DNA of 64,000 nucleotides from Leptolyngbya sp. Heron Island J (GTDB taxonomy: Bacteria; Cyanobacteriota; Cyanobacteriia; Phormidesmidales; Phormidesmidaceae), in NCBI RefSeq assembly GCF_000482245.1, contig NZ_AWNH01000060.1, forward strand, positions 1 through 64,000, given 5' to 3'. The notes under the pieces were generated by a model that did no database searches, was not told the origin of the DNA, and worked only from the letters and a program-made list of their open reading frames with translations. Both the position numbers and the translations under genes were made by a program. Numbering within the stretch: the stretch's first letter is position 1; every line of letters begins with the position of its first letter. Positions 25,704 through 33,431 of the stretch are shown one piece after another.

Positions 25704-27101
25704 ATGACATTGTCTTTTGCTGACCTCGGGTTGTCTGAACCCCAAGCTCAACATTTGGATGAACTTGGCTTTAAAGAGCCTACCCCTATTCAAGCCCAAG
25801 CAATTCCTCACATGCTTGCCGGGCATGATGTCGTGGGTCTAGCCCAGACTGGAACTGGCAAAACGGCTGCTTTTTCCCTACCTATTTTGGAGCAGCTGAA
25901 TGTCAATAAGCGTGCTGTACAGGCATTGGTGCTGACACCTACCCGTGAGCTTGCCATGCAGGTTTGCCAGGCTGTGCAAGGCCTCAAGCACAGCTCTCAG
26001 CTGCGGATATTGCCTGTCTATGGTGGTCAATCCATCGAACGTCAGCTCAGTCAGCTACGTCGTGGTGTACATATGGTAGTGGGCACCCCGGGGCGAATTT
26101 TAGATTTACTCAGTCGAGGCGCGCTCAGTTTTGAACAACTTAGTTGGTTAGTCTTAGACGAAGCGGATGAAATGCTCAATATGGGCTTTATCCAGGACGT
26201 TGAAAATATTCTCAGTCATGCTCCTGCAGAGCGGCAAACAGCCTTTTTCTCTGCCACTATGGAACCGGCAATACGTGAGCTGGCTGCCAAATTTCTCAAG
26301 TCGCCAGTTACCGTTAAGGTTAAGGCTCAAAACACAGCGCCTAAGCGGATTACTCAGCTCGCCTATGTAGTGCCCCCCGGTTGGAGTAAGCCCCGTGCCC
26401 TCATGCCGATTCTGGAAATGGAAGATCCAGAATCGGCCATTATTTTTGTGCGAACTCGTCGTACTGCCGCCGAACTAACTCGTCAGCTGCAGTTTGCTGG
26501 TCACAGTGTGGACGAATATCACGGTGATCTCAATCAGGCTCAGCGAGAGCGTCTGTTGTTGCGCTTTAAGCAGGGACAGGTCCGGTGGGTAGTGGCTACC
26601 GACATTGCTGCTCGAGGTATTCATGTGGACAACTTGACCCATGTGATTAACTATGAGCTGCCTGATAATTTAGACAGCTATGTCCATCGCATTGGTCGAA
26701 CCGGTCGTGCGGGTCAAGAAGGTCGAGCTGTTTCCATTGTTCATCCCTTAGAAAAGTATCAGCTACGTCAGATTGAGCGTCGCCTCAAGCAAGAACTAGA
26801 TTTTTGCAAAGTGCCTACTCGCGCGGAAATTGCTGCTCGTTCTCTTGAGAAATTGCAGAAGCAGGTCAAAGAGGCCGTTACTAGTGAACGCCTAGCCTCA
26901 TTTTTGCCTATCGTTTCTCAGCTTACTGAAGAGTACGATCCCCACACAGTTGCGGCGGCAGCTTTGCAAATGGCTTACGATCAGACTCGCCCAGCTTGGA
27001 TGCGTGGTGAAGAGGAGTCATCTTACATGGCTGCAGAAGAACCGCGTCGTCAGCGTAGCCGTCGTGCTCGTCGTCGTCGCCAGATTGAAACATCTGCTTA
27101 A
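25704..27101 (+). CDS. crhR: DEAD-box RNA helicase CrhR
   Basis: The 465-residue ATP-dependent RNA helicase has every core motif: Q-motif lead-in FKEPTPIQAQAIP, I AQTGTGKTAAF, Ia PTRELAMQV, Ib TPGRILD, II VLDEADEML, III SATMEPA, IV IIFVRTRR, V ATDIAARGIHV and VI HRIGRTGRAG. After the helicase core comes a helical extension (about 370-440) and a basic tail (RRQRSRRARRRRQ). In Synechocystis CrhR unwinds and anneals RNA, is induced by cold and reduced plastoquinone, and is cotranscribed with rimO. AAGGAG precedes the ATG. The C-terminal Arg-rich tail probably helps RNA binding. Confidence 0.93.
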   Translation: MTLSFADLGLSEPQAQHLDELGFKEPTPIQAQAIPHMLAGHDVVGLAQTGTGKTAAFSLPILEQLNVNKRAVQALVLTPTRELAMQVCQAVQGLKHSSQLRILPVYGGQSIERQLSQLRRGVHMVVGTPGRILDLLSRGALSFEQLSWLVLDEADEMLNMGFIQDVENILSHAPAERQTAFFSATMEPAIRELAAKFLKSPVTVKVKAQNTAPKRITQLAYVVPPGWSKPRALMPILEMEDPESAIIFVRTRRTAAELTRQLQFAGHSVDEYHGDLNQAQRERLLLRFKQGQVRWVVATDIAARGIHVDNLTHVINYELPDNLDSYVHRIGRTGRAGQEGRAVSIVHPLEKYQLRQIERRLKQELDFCKVPTRAEIAARSLEKLQKQVKEAVTSERLASFLPIVSQLTEEYDPHTVAAAALQMAYDQTRPAWMRGEEESSYMAAEEPRRQRSRRARRRRQIETSA

Positions 27102-27118
27102 TAAGGTTTATTGCTTGC

Positions 27119-27137
27119 GTTCAGTTAAAAACTGAAC
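27119..27137 (+). other. Perfect 8-bp hairpin after crhR
   Basis: GTTCAGTT (27119-27126) and AACTGAAC (27130-27137) enclose an AAA loop. No T-run follows; it may be an RNA processing or stability element. Confidence 0.4.
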
Positions 27138-27159
27138 AAAGTTATGCGCAATACATCTA

Positions 27160-27202
27160 CACCTCGCCTAAGATGGGCTTATAGCCTGTCTTAGGTGGGG
27201 TG
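27160..27202 (+). terminator. Long G-U containing hairpin after crhR
   Basis: CACCTCGCCTAAGA (27160-27173) pairs over 14 positions with TCTTAGGTGGGGTG (27189-27202), two being G-U in RNA. There is no U-tract and the next gene starts 8 bases later, so it could equally be a 5' structure limiting access to that start. Confidence 0.45.
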
Positions 27203-27209
27203 TCATACT

Positions 27210-27422
27210 ATGTTGGTGATTCTGCTAGACAATCAGGTGATTCCGTCAACGGCTGTCTGCGGCAGTTGTCTAATGGCTAATCAGAGTGGTCAGCCTCGGG
27301 TACGTGATGGCAAGTTAGGCTGTGCCAGCCAATTAGAATCGGCTACAACGTTGCCTCAATACCAGTGTCAGATGGGGTTTCGGTTAGCCAATATCGAATC
27401 ATTTCAGCAGTGCGAGATTTAG
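27210..27422 (+). CDS. Small Cys-motif protein
   Basis: The 70-residue product starts MLVILLDNQVIPSTAVCGSC and holds CGSC, a Cys in GKLGCASQLE and another in YQCQMGFRL. The four to five cysteines suggest a zinc or iron-sulfur site. I recall similar short cyanobacterial proteins with the same CGSCL and CQMGFR elements, without a known role. The ATG at 27210 comes right after the hairpin at 27160-27202, with no clear Shine-Dalgarno free of it. An upstream ATG at 27195 sits inside the hairpin and is less likely. Confidence 0.6.
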   Translation: MLVILLDNQVIPSTAVCGSCLMANQSGQPRVRDGKLGCASQLESATTLPQYQCQMGFRLANIESFQQCEI

Positions 27423-27599
27423 CGAGTTGCTGTCCGTGTGGCCGTCTGGTAGACGTAATGACTTTACAGAAACCGTACGACGCCTGAGAAAAGCTGCGCT
27501 ATGCTGAGGAAAGCTTTGGGCAATTACGGTAGCTTGTGCAGTTTCCGTTACTGCTGCAACGCTTTTTGTTTACTACTTTATTCCTTTTCAAGTATTCCT

Positions 27600-28106
27600 A
27601 TGACTTGGCGCAGCACAACTGAAACCTCGGACAAGCTCCTTGGAAGCTTGCCCTACCTCTTGCCTTTGCTTGACGCTATTCTTGTAGGCAGAGCCCTTTT
27701 TAAGCTGATTGCAAACTTCCCAGTGTTAGCCCCTGTAGGTGAGGTTCTCTGGCTTTTGACTACACCTGTTAGGATTGCTTACAGTTTAATGCCATTGGGT
27801 CTAGGCTCACTTGTGGTCTTCTTTGCTCTGTTCCTGTTAGTGGTGCGGAATCCAAATATCAGTCACTTTATTCGCTTCAACACACTACAGGCAATTTTAA
27901 TTGGTTTCATTATTTCTATTGGTGGCCTTTTACTGGGCTTGCTTCAGCTTCCTGGTCTAGAACTAATCATTGATTCTTTCTACAACGTCTTGCTGTTTGG
28001 TGGCTTAGCGGCGGTTGGCTACTCAATTTTTCAGTGTTTAATGGGTCGCTATCCAGAGATTCCTACTATTTCAGAAGCTGTCAATATCCAAATCGGCAGA
28101 TTTTAA
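27600..28106 (+). CDS. Tic20-family membrane protein
   Basis: The 168-residue protein has four hydrophobic helices and the family hallmarks LLGSLPYLLPLLDAILVG, HFIRFNTLQAILIGF and a short C-terminal tail. Plastid Tic20 is a channel component of the inner envelope translocon. The cyanobacterial relatives sit in membranes with unknown task. I chose ATG at 27600 (MTWRSTTETSD) because the conserved part begins there; the longer frame from 27501 adds 33 residues with no similarity that I recognise. It ends 122 bp before rpsF. Confidence 0.85.
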   Translation: MTWRSTTETSDKLLGSLPYLLPLLDAILVGRALFKLIANFPVLAPVGEVLWLLTTPVRIAYSLMPLGLGSLVVFFALFLLVVRNPNISHFIRFNTLQAILIGFIISIGGLLLGLLQLPGLELIIDSFYNVLLFGGLAAVGYSIFQCLMGRYPEIPTISEAVNIQIGRF

Positions 28107-28228
28107 AGGATCTAGAGGGCTTAGCTAGTTGGTCTAGTCATGTTGAACCGTGCTGTATTCCTGTTAGGATGATAAGTCCTTGCTTGGCTGCGACTGGTAG
28201 CCAAGCCATTGAGTCCACAAGGAGTAGC

Positions 28229-28573
28229 ATGAGTAATTTTTACGAAACGATGTATATTCTGCGGCCTGATATTAGCGATGAGGCTGTCGATAATACCATT
28301 GGTAAATACCAGGGCATGATTAAGGATAAGGGTGGTGAGGTCTTAGAAACCCAGCATCGTGGCAAGCGGCGGTTGTCCTACGAAATTAATCGCTACCGCG
28401 AAGGTATCTATATTCAGATGAATTATCAGGCACCCGGAGACACAATTGCTCCTATGGAGCGGGATATGCGTCTGAGTGAAGATGTTATTCGCTATCTGAC
28501 TCTAGTAGTTGACGAACCTCAAGAAGCTGAAGCTGATGAGGCTCCTTCTCAGGCTGCACCTCTAGGTTCTTAG
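28229..28573 (+). CDS. rpsF: 30S ribosomal protein S6
   Basis: The 114-residue protein binds 16S rRNA with S18 on the small-subunit platform. MSNFYETMYILRPDISDEAV, RGKRRLSYEINRYREGIYIQMNYQ (core) and ALVVDEPQEAEADEAPSQ-like acidic tail fit S6. The ATG at 28229 has AAGGAG seven bases before; the longer upstream frame is out-of-place translation of the Tic20 region. The acidic tail is longer than in E. coli before glutamylation. S18 is not adjacent. A terminator follows. Confidence 0.95.
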   Translation: MSNFYETMYILRPDISDEAVDNTIGKYQGMIKDKGGEVLETQHRGKRRLSYEINRYREGIYIQMNYQAPGDTIAPMERDMRLSEDVIRYLTLVVDEPQEAEADEAPSQAAPLGS

Positions 28574-28635
28574 GTTCACTTAGCAGGGTTTTAGCTAACG
28601 ATTGATTGATCTTGAGCCTGACGTAAATATTTTTT

Positions 28636-28685
28636 AGATAGAGGGTTGTGGTTCCGTTAGAGGAGCTACGACCTTCTATCTTTTG
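28636..28685 (+). terminator. Terminator after rpsF
   Basis: AGATAGAGGGTTG (28636-28648) pairs over 13 positions with CGACCTTCTATCT (28669-28681), two being G-U, and TTT follows. A run of T precedes the left arm, so it might work in both directions. Confidence 0.6.
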
Positions 28686-29017
28686 GAGAAAATTACAAAC
28701 CTAAAGTATAAAAGCCTTGCATTTTGCGAAATTGGTGCTAAATTTGTGGGCACTCGGGTGTTAGAGTTTTAATCCCCTTAAGGCAAGTAGCTGTGTGTGC
28801 CTTTGGTCTGCCAATTTTACATGGTTGATTTTTGCCAATGTTGGGATTTTTAATCGTCAGCATCGTAATTGTCTGCTGGTATGCCAGGATGCTTTTGGTT
28901 TAAGCTGCTGGTTTTCTCAATGTTTACCTGTTAGTAATTCCGCTGTTGGCTAGTCAACGATTTGAATTAGTTGGCAACAGCTTTAGAAGTCCTTGTTATT
29001 ACTGTAGGAGTGATCTC
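28686..29017. other. Intergenic region, nothing firm
   Basis: About 330 bases. A 21-codon frame with a hydrophobic peptide starts at 28838 but has no ribosome binding site and matches no small photosystem subunit. A promoter for the coiled-coil gene should be here. Confidence 0.4.
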
Positions 29018-29575
29018 GTGGCCCAATTGACTAAGTTAAGAACATCTGATGCTCAGGTGGAAGTTGCTCGTTTGCAAGAAGAGTTGCACATGAGAGATCA
29101 GCTGGTCCAACAGCTGTCTCAAGAACTCTTTCGCCTGGTTAAAGGTAATCAGGACTTTTTGCCGTCAGCGGATGTTTCTGATCGTCATCAGGCTGAGGTT
29201 AGGGCTTTGCGGGAGCAGCTCCAGGGTGTGGAAACTCAGGTAGCGTTTTACCAGGATCAGATTAAAAGCCGGGATGAGGAGATTCATCAAATGCGACAGA
29301 CAGTTCAGGAGCTGACTGATCGCACTCGAATGTTGGAGCAGGTGGTACAAGAACTCCCGAAAATTTATAAGCAAAAGTTCTCTGAGCGGATGCTGGCGGT
29401 TAAGGAGCGGGTTGCTCGTATTCAGCAGGAGAATCGTCAGCTGAATGCAGAGTTGCAAAATGTTAGCTACCGTTTGGCTGTGAGAACTCGTCGTACGCAG
29501 CACTGTCTTGATTTACCTACATTTCCTCAATCCATGTTAGGAGTTACGCCAATGGCTAGCTTTTCCGAAGCTTAA
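29018..29575 (+). CDS. Coiled-coil protein
   Basis: The 185-residue product is a long coiled coil (about residues 10-150: VEVARLQEELHMRDQLVQQL and further heptads) with a basic end, VSYRLAVRTRRTQHCLDLP. I recall similar proteins in cyanobacteria but no function. GTG at 29018 is preceded by AGGAG with a seven-base gap, which decides this start over TTG at 28946 (209 residues). There is no membrane segment. It is a single-gene unit closed by a strong terminator. Confidence 0.75.
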   Translation: MAQLTKLRTSDAQVEVARLQEELHMRDQLVQQLSQELFRLVKGNQDFLPSADVSDRHQAEVRALREQLQGVETQVAFYQDQIKSRDEEIHQMRQTVQELTDRTRMLEQVVQELPKIYKQKFSERMLAVKERVARIQQENRQLNAELQNVSYRLAVRTRRTQHCLDLPTFPQSMLGVTPMASFSEA

Positions 29576-29610
29576 TTTTTAGCGGTGATTAATCCTTTAA
29601 CTTGGTCATA

Positions 29611-29637
29611 AACCTTCCCCACGGGGAAGGTTTTTTA
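29611..29637 (+). terminator. Strong intrinsic terminator
   Basis: AACCTTCCCC and GGGGAAGGTT pair around a short CAC/ACG turn, followed by TTTTTT. It is the clearest intrinsic terminator on the plus strand here. Confidence 0.85.
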
Positions 29638-29800
29638 AATGATGATTTTGCTGGTGAGGTTAGGGTTTTTACGGTCACTTCTTTGTATAGAAATGGGATC
29701 GTATACGGTCATTTAGATGAAATTCAGTGGTTTTCATCACGTCAGTTCCCACGACTGTAAGAAAAAATGAATAAAATAGAAGAAAGATAAACCCGCCTCT

Positions 29801-30442
29801 ATGCATACTGTCTCGCTGACGTTTGACTTTTTTTCCCTCGAAACGATCGAAGCATTGGCCCAAGACTATGGCTACTGGGCCATTTTTTTTGGCATCATGC
29901 TTGAGAATATGGGGTTGCCCTTGCCAGGAGAAACCGTGACCCTGGTCGGTGGCTTTTTAGCTGGTAGTGAAGAACTTCTCTATCGTTGGGTTTTGTCCAG
30001 TGCGATCGCAGGTGCTGTCCTTGGCGATAGTATGGGCTACTGGATCGGGTTTTATGGCGGCTGGCCTTTGTTATTGAAGTTGGGCAGTCTATTTCGCATT
30101 GATGAAGCGGCCCTGGTCAATATTCGAGAACAGTTTAGTCAGAATGCCGATAAAGCAGTGATTTTTGGCCGATTTGTAGCGTTACTGCGTATTTTCGCTG
30201 GTCCCTTAGCGGGGATTGCCCAAATGCCCTATTGGAAGTTTTTATTATGTAATTTGTTAGGGGCTAGCCTGTGGGGCACTGCCATGGTGACCTTGGCATT
30301 TTTTGTAGGTCGCTTAATTCCCCTGGCTACGCTGGTGGGGTGGGTGGCCCAATTCACTGTAGCCGCCCTTGTGCTTGTGGTTCTCTGGGTTTCCGTTTTT
30401 TGGTGGTTAGAGCGTCGGCAGCATACCCCAGCACCCGACTGA
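29801..30442 (+). CDS. DedA-family membrane protein
   Basis: The 213-residue protein has the DedA/VTT fold: several membrane helices, the re-entrant block GIMLENMGLPLPGETVTLVGGFLAG, DSMGYWIGFYGGWPLL and FGRFVALLRIFAGPLAGIAQMP. Family members flip undecaprenyl phosphate or other lipids across the inner membrane. The Arg in GRFVALLR and the acidic residues in the first block are the known essential positions. ATG at 29801. It is followed after 118 bp by the small membrane peptide and cobU. Confidence 0.9.
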   Translation: MHTVSLTFDFFSLETIEALAQDYGYWAIFFGIMLENMGLPLPGETVTLVGGFLAGSEELLYRWVLSSAIAGAVLGDSMGYWIGFYGGWPLLLKLGSLFRIDEAALVNIREQFSQNADKAVIFGRFVALLRIFAGPLAGIAQMPYWKFLLCNLLGASLWGTAMVTLAFFVGRLIPLATLVGWVAQFTVAALVLVVLWVSVFWWLERRQHTPAPD

Positions 30443-30560
30443 TCCGATTATTTGCCTAGGATGACGTTACATCAACGGGATTGATTTTGAGTGCATCCGC
30501 CGATGTAATCTGTGCTGTACCAGTGGAATAATTGGCACAGTTAGCACGCAGGATATACCA

Positions 30561-30695
30561 ATGAGCGGCGTTGAATTAATTATCTTTTGGGCAGGACCAG
30601 CGGTTGGATTAGCTATTTCTCTGGCTGCCTGGCTCTATGAAGGACATGCCACAGCCCATGGGAATAGTAGTCAGCCTAACCATGATTCGGTTTAA
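30561..30695 (+). CDS. 44-residue membrane peptide coupled to cobU
   Basis: ATG at 30561 follows GGATATACCA and opens a 44-codon frame: one membrane helix (about 4-26, VELIIFWAGPAVGLAISLAA, then WLYEGH) and a hydrophilic tail. Its stop shares one base with the cobU start (TAATG), which argues strongly for translation. It is too short for most gene callers. It resembles no cobalamin protein I know. It might help anchor CobU or a partner at the membrane, which is inference. Confidence 0.6.
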   Translation: MSGVELIIFWAGPAVGLAISLAAWLYEGHATAHGNSSQPNHDSV

Positions 30696-31240
30696 TGTCT
30701 AAGGTGATTTTGGTGACAGGTCCAACCCGTTCTGGTAAGAGTGAATGGGCTGAACATTGGGCTCAACAAAGTCAAAAATCAGTGATTTACATTGCCACCT
30801 CAACAGTATCTGCCGACGATCTTGAGTGGCAGCAGCGTATTGAGCGGCATCAAAAGCGTCGACCCATAGGCTGGCAAACCAAAGAAGTGCCTAAAAACCT
30901 GGTACAAGCTATCCAAGCTGCCGACCAAAACGATTGCTTATTAGTAGATTCTTTGGGGACCTGGTTGGCCAACCTTCTCGATCAGGATGAGTCATTCTGG
31001 TACCAATGTGTTGAGGAACTCATTGCCATTCTCAGTGCGCCTCCTTGTGATGTGATTTTGGTAGCTGAAGAGACTGGTTGGGGCGTGGTGCCTGCCCATC
31101 CCCTGGGGCGTATATTTCGGGATCGGCTTGGGGATTTGGTGCGACGGGTTGGTGCGATCTCAACTCAAGTCTATCTAGTTACGGGTGGTTATGCCCTCGA
31201 CCTAACGCAGTTCGGTACACCGCTGCCGCCCAAGGCTTAA
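30695..31240 (+). CDS. cobU: Adenosylcobinamide kinase/guanylyltransferase
   Basis: The 181-residue bifunctional enzyme phosphorylates adenosylcobinamide and transfers GMP to it, late in cobalamin assembly or salvage. P-loop GPTRSGKSEWAEHW (about residues 8-21) lies at the N-terminus; the guanylate-accepting His is in RIERHQKRRP; LLVDSLGTWLANLL and VAEETGWGVVPAHPLGRIFRDRLG are family blocks. Length is normal. Its start overlaps the 44-residue peptide stop. No other cob genes are in the window, as usual for scattered cyanobacterial pathways. Confidence 0.95.
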   Translation: MSKVILVTGPTRSGKSEWAEHWAQQSQKSVIYIATSTVSADDLEWQQRIERHQKRRPIGWQTKEVPKNLVQAIQAADQNDCLLVDSLGTWLANLLDQDESFWYQCVEELIAILSAPPCDVILVAEETGWGVVPAHPLGRIFRDRLGDLVRRVGAISTQVYLVTGGYALDLTQFGTPLPPKA

Positions 31241-31423
31241 TCTTTTGGCGAAGGACGGCAGCATGAGAACAGGGGAATGAATCAGAACCATCTGAATATG
31301 TGCACATATCACATACATTGAGAATAGGTTAACGTCTGCGTTCTTCTAAAAATGGAGCGTTAGGATAAAACTGTGACAGTCAACGTGCTGTAGTAAATGT
31401 TGTTTCACAGTACGAGGTGGTCT

Positions 31424-31924
31424 ATGGCGTCCCTTAGAGAAGTTCAAGATTATTTAGCTTATTGGTTCCAGCTAGGTAAATCGGTGCACATCAAGAATGG
31501 GCGGAGTATTCAGAGACCAATTCCAGTATTAGAAGGTCATCAATTTAGCCGGGCGTTTCAAGATTGCTGGCGATCAATTATGGCTATTGAGGGTCGTGAT
31601 TGTTACCTGGAAGGTACTCAGGAGACTATTGAGCAGCTGCTATCCCCGCAATGGGAAATTACTAGTTGTCCCCGCTGTAGCATTCCAACAGCCATGTCTG
31701 CAGTGATGCCAGTGGCTCAGCTTTGCCCCTGTGGCGATATCGATACTTGGCCCAATGATGACCTGCCTGCTCCTCACATGCCAATTAATAACAGAAGACA
31801 CTTTAGTCGGCTGAAAACGCGGCTAAATGAGCATCCTCGCTGTGATCAGCCCCATAAATGCGCATCTGAAGATCATCAGCCTGGTGATGTCAGCAAAGTT
31901 GTTGTTAACAACGATGAAAAATAG
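31424..31924 (+). CDS. Zinc-ribbon-like cyanobacterial protein
   Basis: The 166-residue product has an N-terminal helical part (SLREVQDYLAYWFQLGKSV) with EGHQFSRAFQDCW, a four-Cys ribbon (SCPRCSIP and LCPCGDI, about residues 80-105) and a hydrophilic His/Cys-containing tail. The Cys pairs suggest a bound zinc. I recall related short proteins in other cyanobacteria with no role given. ATG at 31424 follows GAGGTGG; a start at 31397 would add nine residues. Confidence 0.65.
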   Translation: MASLREVQDYLAYWFQLGKSVHIKNGRSIQRPIPVLEGHQFSRAFQDCWRSIMAIEGRDCYLEGTQETIEQLLSPQWEITSCPRCSIPTAMSAVMPVAQLCPCGDIDTWPNDDLPAPHMPINNRRHFSRLKTRLNEHPRCDQPHKCASEDHQPGDVSKVVVNNDEK

Positions 31925-31978
31925 ACATGGGCAGCTCCCTATTGTCGAGGGGTTTGTCAGCCCTCGCTTTATGAGTGA

Positions 31979-32914
31979 TCAGCTCACCGTTCGCTCTACG
32001 TCATGAACGTAAAAGTCGTGGGCCATCAGTGTATTTGGGAAAATTGCTTTAGCTTCTGACAGTAAGTCCTTAAGCTGAATTGTGTTGCCAGGGGCGTAAC
32101 GAGGGCTAAAGTGAGTGAGGATTAGTTGGTTCACTTGGGCGGCTAGAGCGACCTGAGCCGCCATAGTAGATGTGGAATGGAGTCGCTGATAGGCTAGCTC
32201 AGCATCCTGGTGGGCAAAGGTCGATTCGTGGATGAGTACACTGGCGTGTTCGGAGAGTTCAATAGCGCGATCGCAAAAAATCGTATCGGTGCAGTACACC
32301 AATTTTCTACCCTGAATAGTCTCTCCGCACAGCTCAGTACCATTAATCATGCGACCATCCGGCAGAGTTACCACCTCACCGCGTTTCAGCCGTCCATAGA
32401 TCGGTCCTGGTGCAATTCCTAATGCTGTAGCCCGTTTGACATCAAAATGACCTACGCGATCTTTTTCCACAATACGATAGCCAAAGGCTGGAACCCGATG
32501 CTCTAGTCGCTGACAATAAACCGTAAACTCACCGTCATCCAGTACCTTGCCAGGTTCTACCGTATGCACCTTAAACGGATAGGACAGATGGGTTTGGGAG
32601 TAACGACGGCAAGCCTGCAAATACTCATTCAATTTGGGCGGACCATAAATATCAATCCGCGATACGTTGCCTGCTAGGCCACAGCTAGCCAATAGCCCCA
32701 TCAGGCCAAAAATATGATCACCGTGCATATGGGTGATAAAAATGCGGCGAATCTGGCTAGACTTCAAGTCGCTTTTGAGAAACTGATGTTGGGTGCCTTC
32801 ACCACAATCCAGGAGCCATACTTCCGCACGCTGAGGCAGTCGCAGCGCAACGCTTGACACATTGCGTGCCCTAGTAGGAACACCGGAACTCGTACCAAGA
32901 AACGTAATTTGCAA
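31979..32914 (-). CDS. rnz: Ribonuclease Z
   Basis: The 311-residue metallo-beta-lactamase-fold enzyme trims the 3' ends of tRNA precursors. [17 protein letters not shown] (residues 4-20) and the zinc motif [11 protein letters not shown] (about 61-71) are diagnostic; further ligands come from the His in HRVPAFGY, the Asp in CTDTIFCDR and HFSPRY. The flexible exosite arm is present around 150-190. Length fits the short RNase Z form. ATG at 32914. Its promoter lies in the region next to the candidate sRNA. Confidence 0.96.
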   Translation of the reverse strand: MQITFLGTSSGVPTRARNVSSVALRLPQRAEVWLLDCGEGTQHQFLKSDLKSSQIRRIFITHMHGDHIFGLMGLLASCGLAGNVSRIDIYGPPKLNEYLQACRRYSQTHLSYPFKVHTVEPGKVLDDGEFTVYCQRLEHRVPAFGYRIVEKDRVGHFDVKRATALGIAPGPIYGRLKRGEVVTLPDGRMINGTELCGETIQGRKLVYCTDTIFCDRAIELSEHASVLIHESTFAHQDAELAYQRLHSTSTMAAQVALAAQVNQLILTHFSPRYAPGNTIQLKDLLSEAKAIFPNTLMAHDFYVHDVERTVS

Positions 32915-33250
32915 GGGAAAATAGGGAGAATTGGAGAACAGGGCTGGCAGACCTCCCTCATTATCATCGACAGAGGCTAGATTTGAGTGTGACCTTGCTG
33001 TGTCAAGCTCGTTGACCTAAGTTAGCTCCACAAAACAACGACGTCGCCAGATACGGACAAAGTTTATACAAAATCTAGGGTTTTTCCCGTTAATGCATCA
33101 AGATTTCCTGACTTTTCTTTTGTCTTATTAATTTAGTTTGATGGGTCAACGCATTGGATGGCAACCTTTGAGTAGTTTTACTGAGTAACTACTACATGAA
33201 CTCATCGCAATTTAGTAAAGATTCATCACAGAAAAAAGTGTACTGATTGT
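32915..33250. other. Intergenic region upstream of rnz
   Basis: About 335 AT-rich bases holding the rnz promoter on the minus strand and upstream sequence of the candidate sRNA on the plus strand. No ORF. TAGTTTTACTGAGTAACTAC near 33174 forms a weak imperfect hairpin. Confidence 0.4.
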
Positions 33251-33257
33251 TACAATG
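33250..33257 (+). promoter_or_regulatory. HLR1-like half-site over -10 box
   Basis: GTTACAAT at 33249/50-33256 includes TACAAT, a fair -10 box (33251-33256), and matches the HLR1 half-site used by the response regulator RpaB. The second half-site is poor. This position would allow repression until high light, as for Synechocystis psrR1; that analogy is inference. Confidence 0.35.
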
Positions 33258-33262
33258 TCGTA

Positions 33263-33371
33263 CGGAGATTGATTAGACAGTGCGCACCCCGCATTTTCAA
33301 CCACCTCCAAATGAGAGATAAACGCAAAGTCAAAAGACTTTTTAAATCGGTTCTGCAAGGGACCGATTTTT
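33263..33371 (+). ncRNA. Candidate sRNA, PsrR1-like
   Basis: A transcript starting about seven bases after TACAAT would be near 109 nt and end at a clean intrinsic terminator: TCGGTTC (33347-33353), loop TGCAAG, GGACCGA (33360-33366), then TTTTTCTTTT. Between lies an unpaired CAACCACCTCCAAATGAG, complementary to a Shine-Dalgarno GGAGG. No ORF or gene on the plus strand explains this terminator. Size, layout and the ACCTCC core recall PsrR1 (SyR1), which silences photosystem I and phycobilisome mRNAs in high light. I recall the PsrR1 sequence only loosely, so homology is unproven. Confidence 0.45.
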
Positions 33372-33376
33372 CTTTT
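33347..33376 (+). terminator. Intrinsic terminator of candidate sRNA
   Basis: Seven-base stem with one G-U, six-base loop, T5CT4 tail. In the reverse direction the tail is only TTTA, so it is better suited to the plus strand; it may also help end the minus-strand gene at 33432. Confidence 0.75.
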
Positions 33377-33431
33377 CGCAAATTATTCTGAATTACTTTA
33401 CGGCTGGACTATTGAGAAAAGCCATAGTTGC

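Noticed and set aside
28838-28903. 21-codon hydrophobic peptide
   Set aside because: Looked like a small photosystem or cytochrome subunit, but no ribosome site and no match to PetN, PetL, Psb30 or similar.
31296-31309. ATATGTGCACATAT palindrome as a CRP site
   Set aside because: Does not give TGTGA-N6-TCACA at correct spacing; a 14-bp palindrome may be chance.
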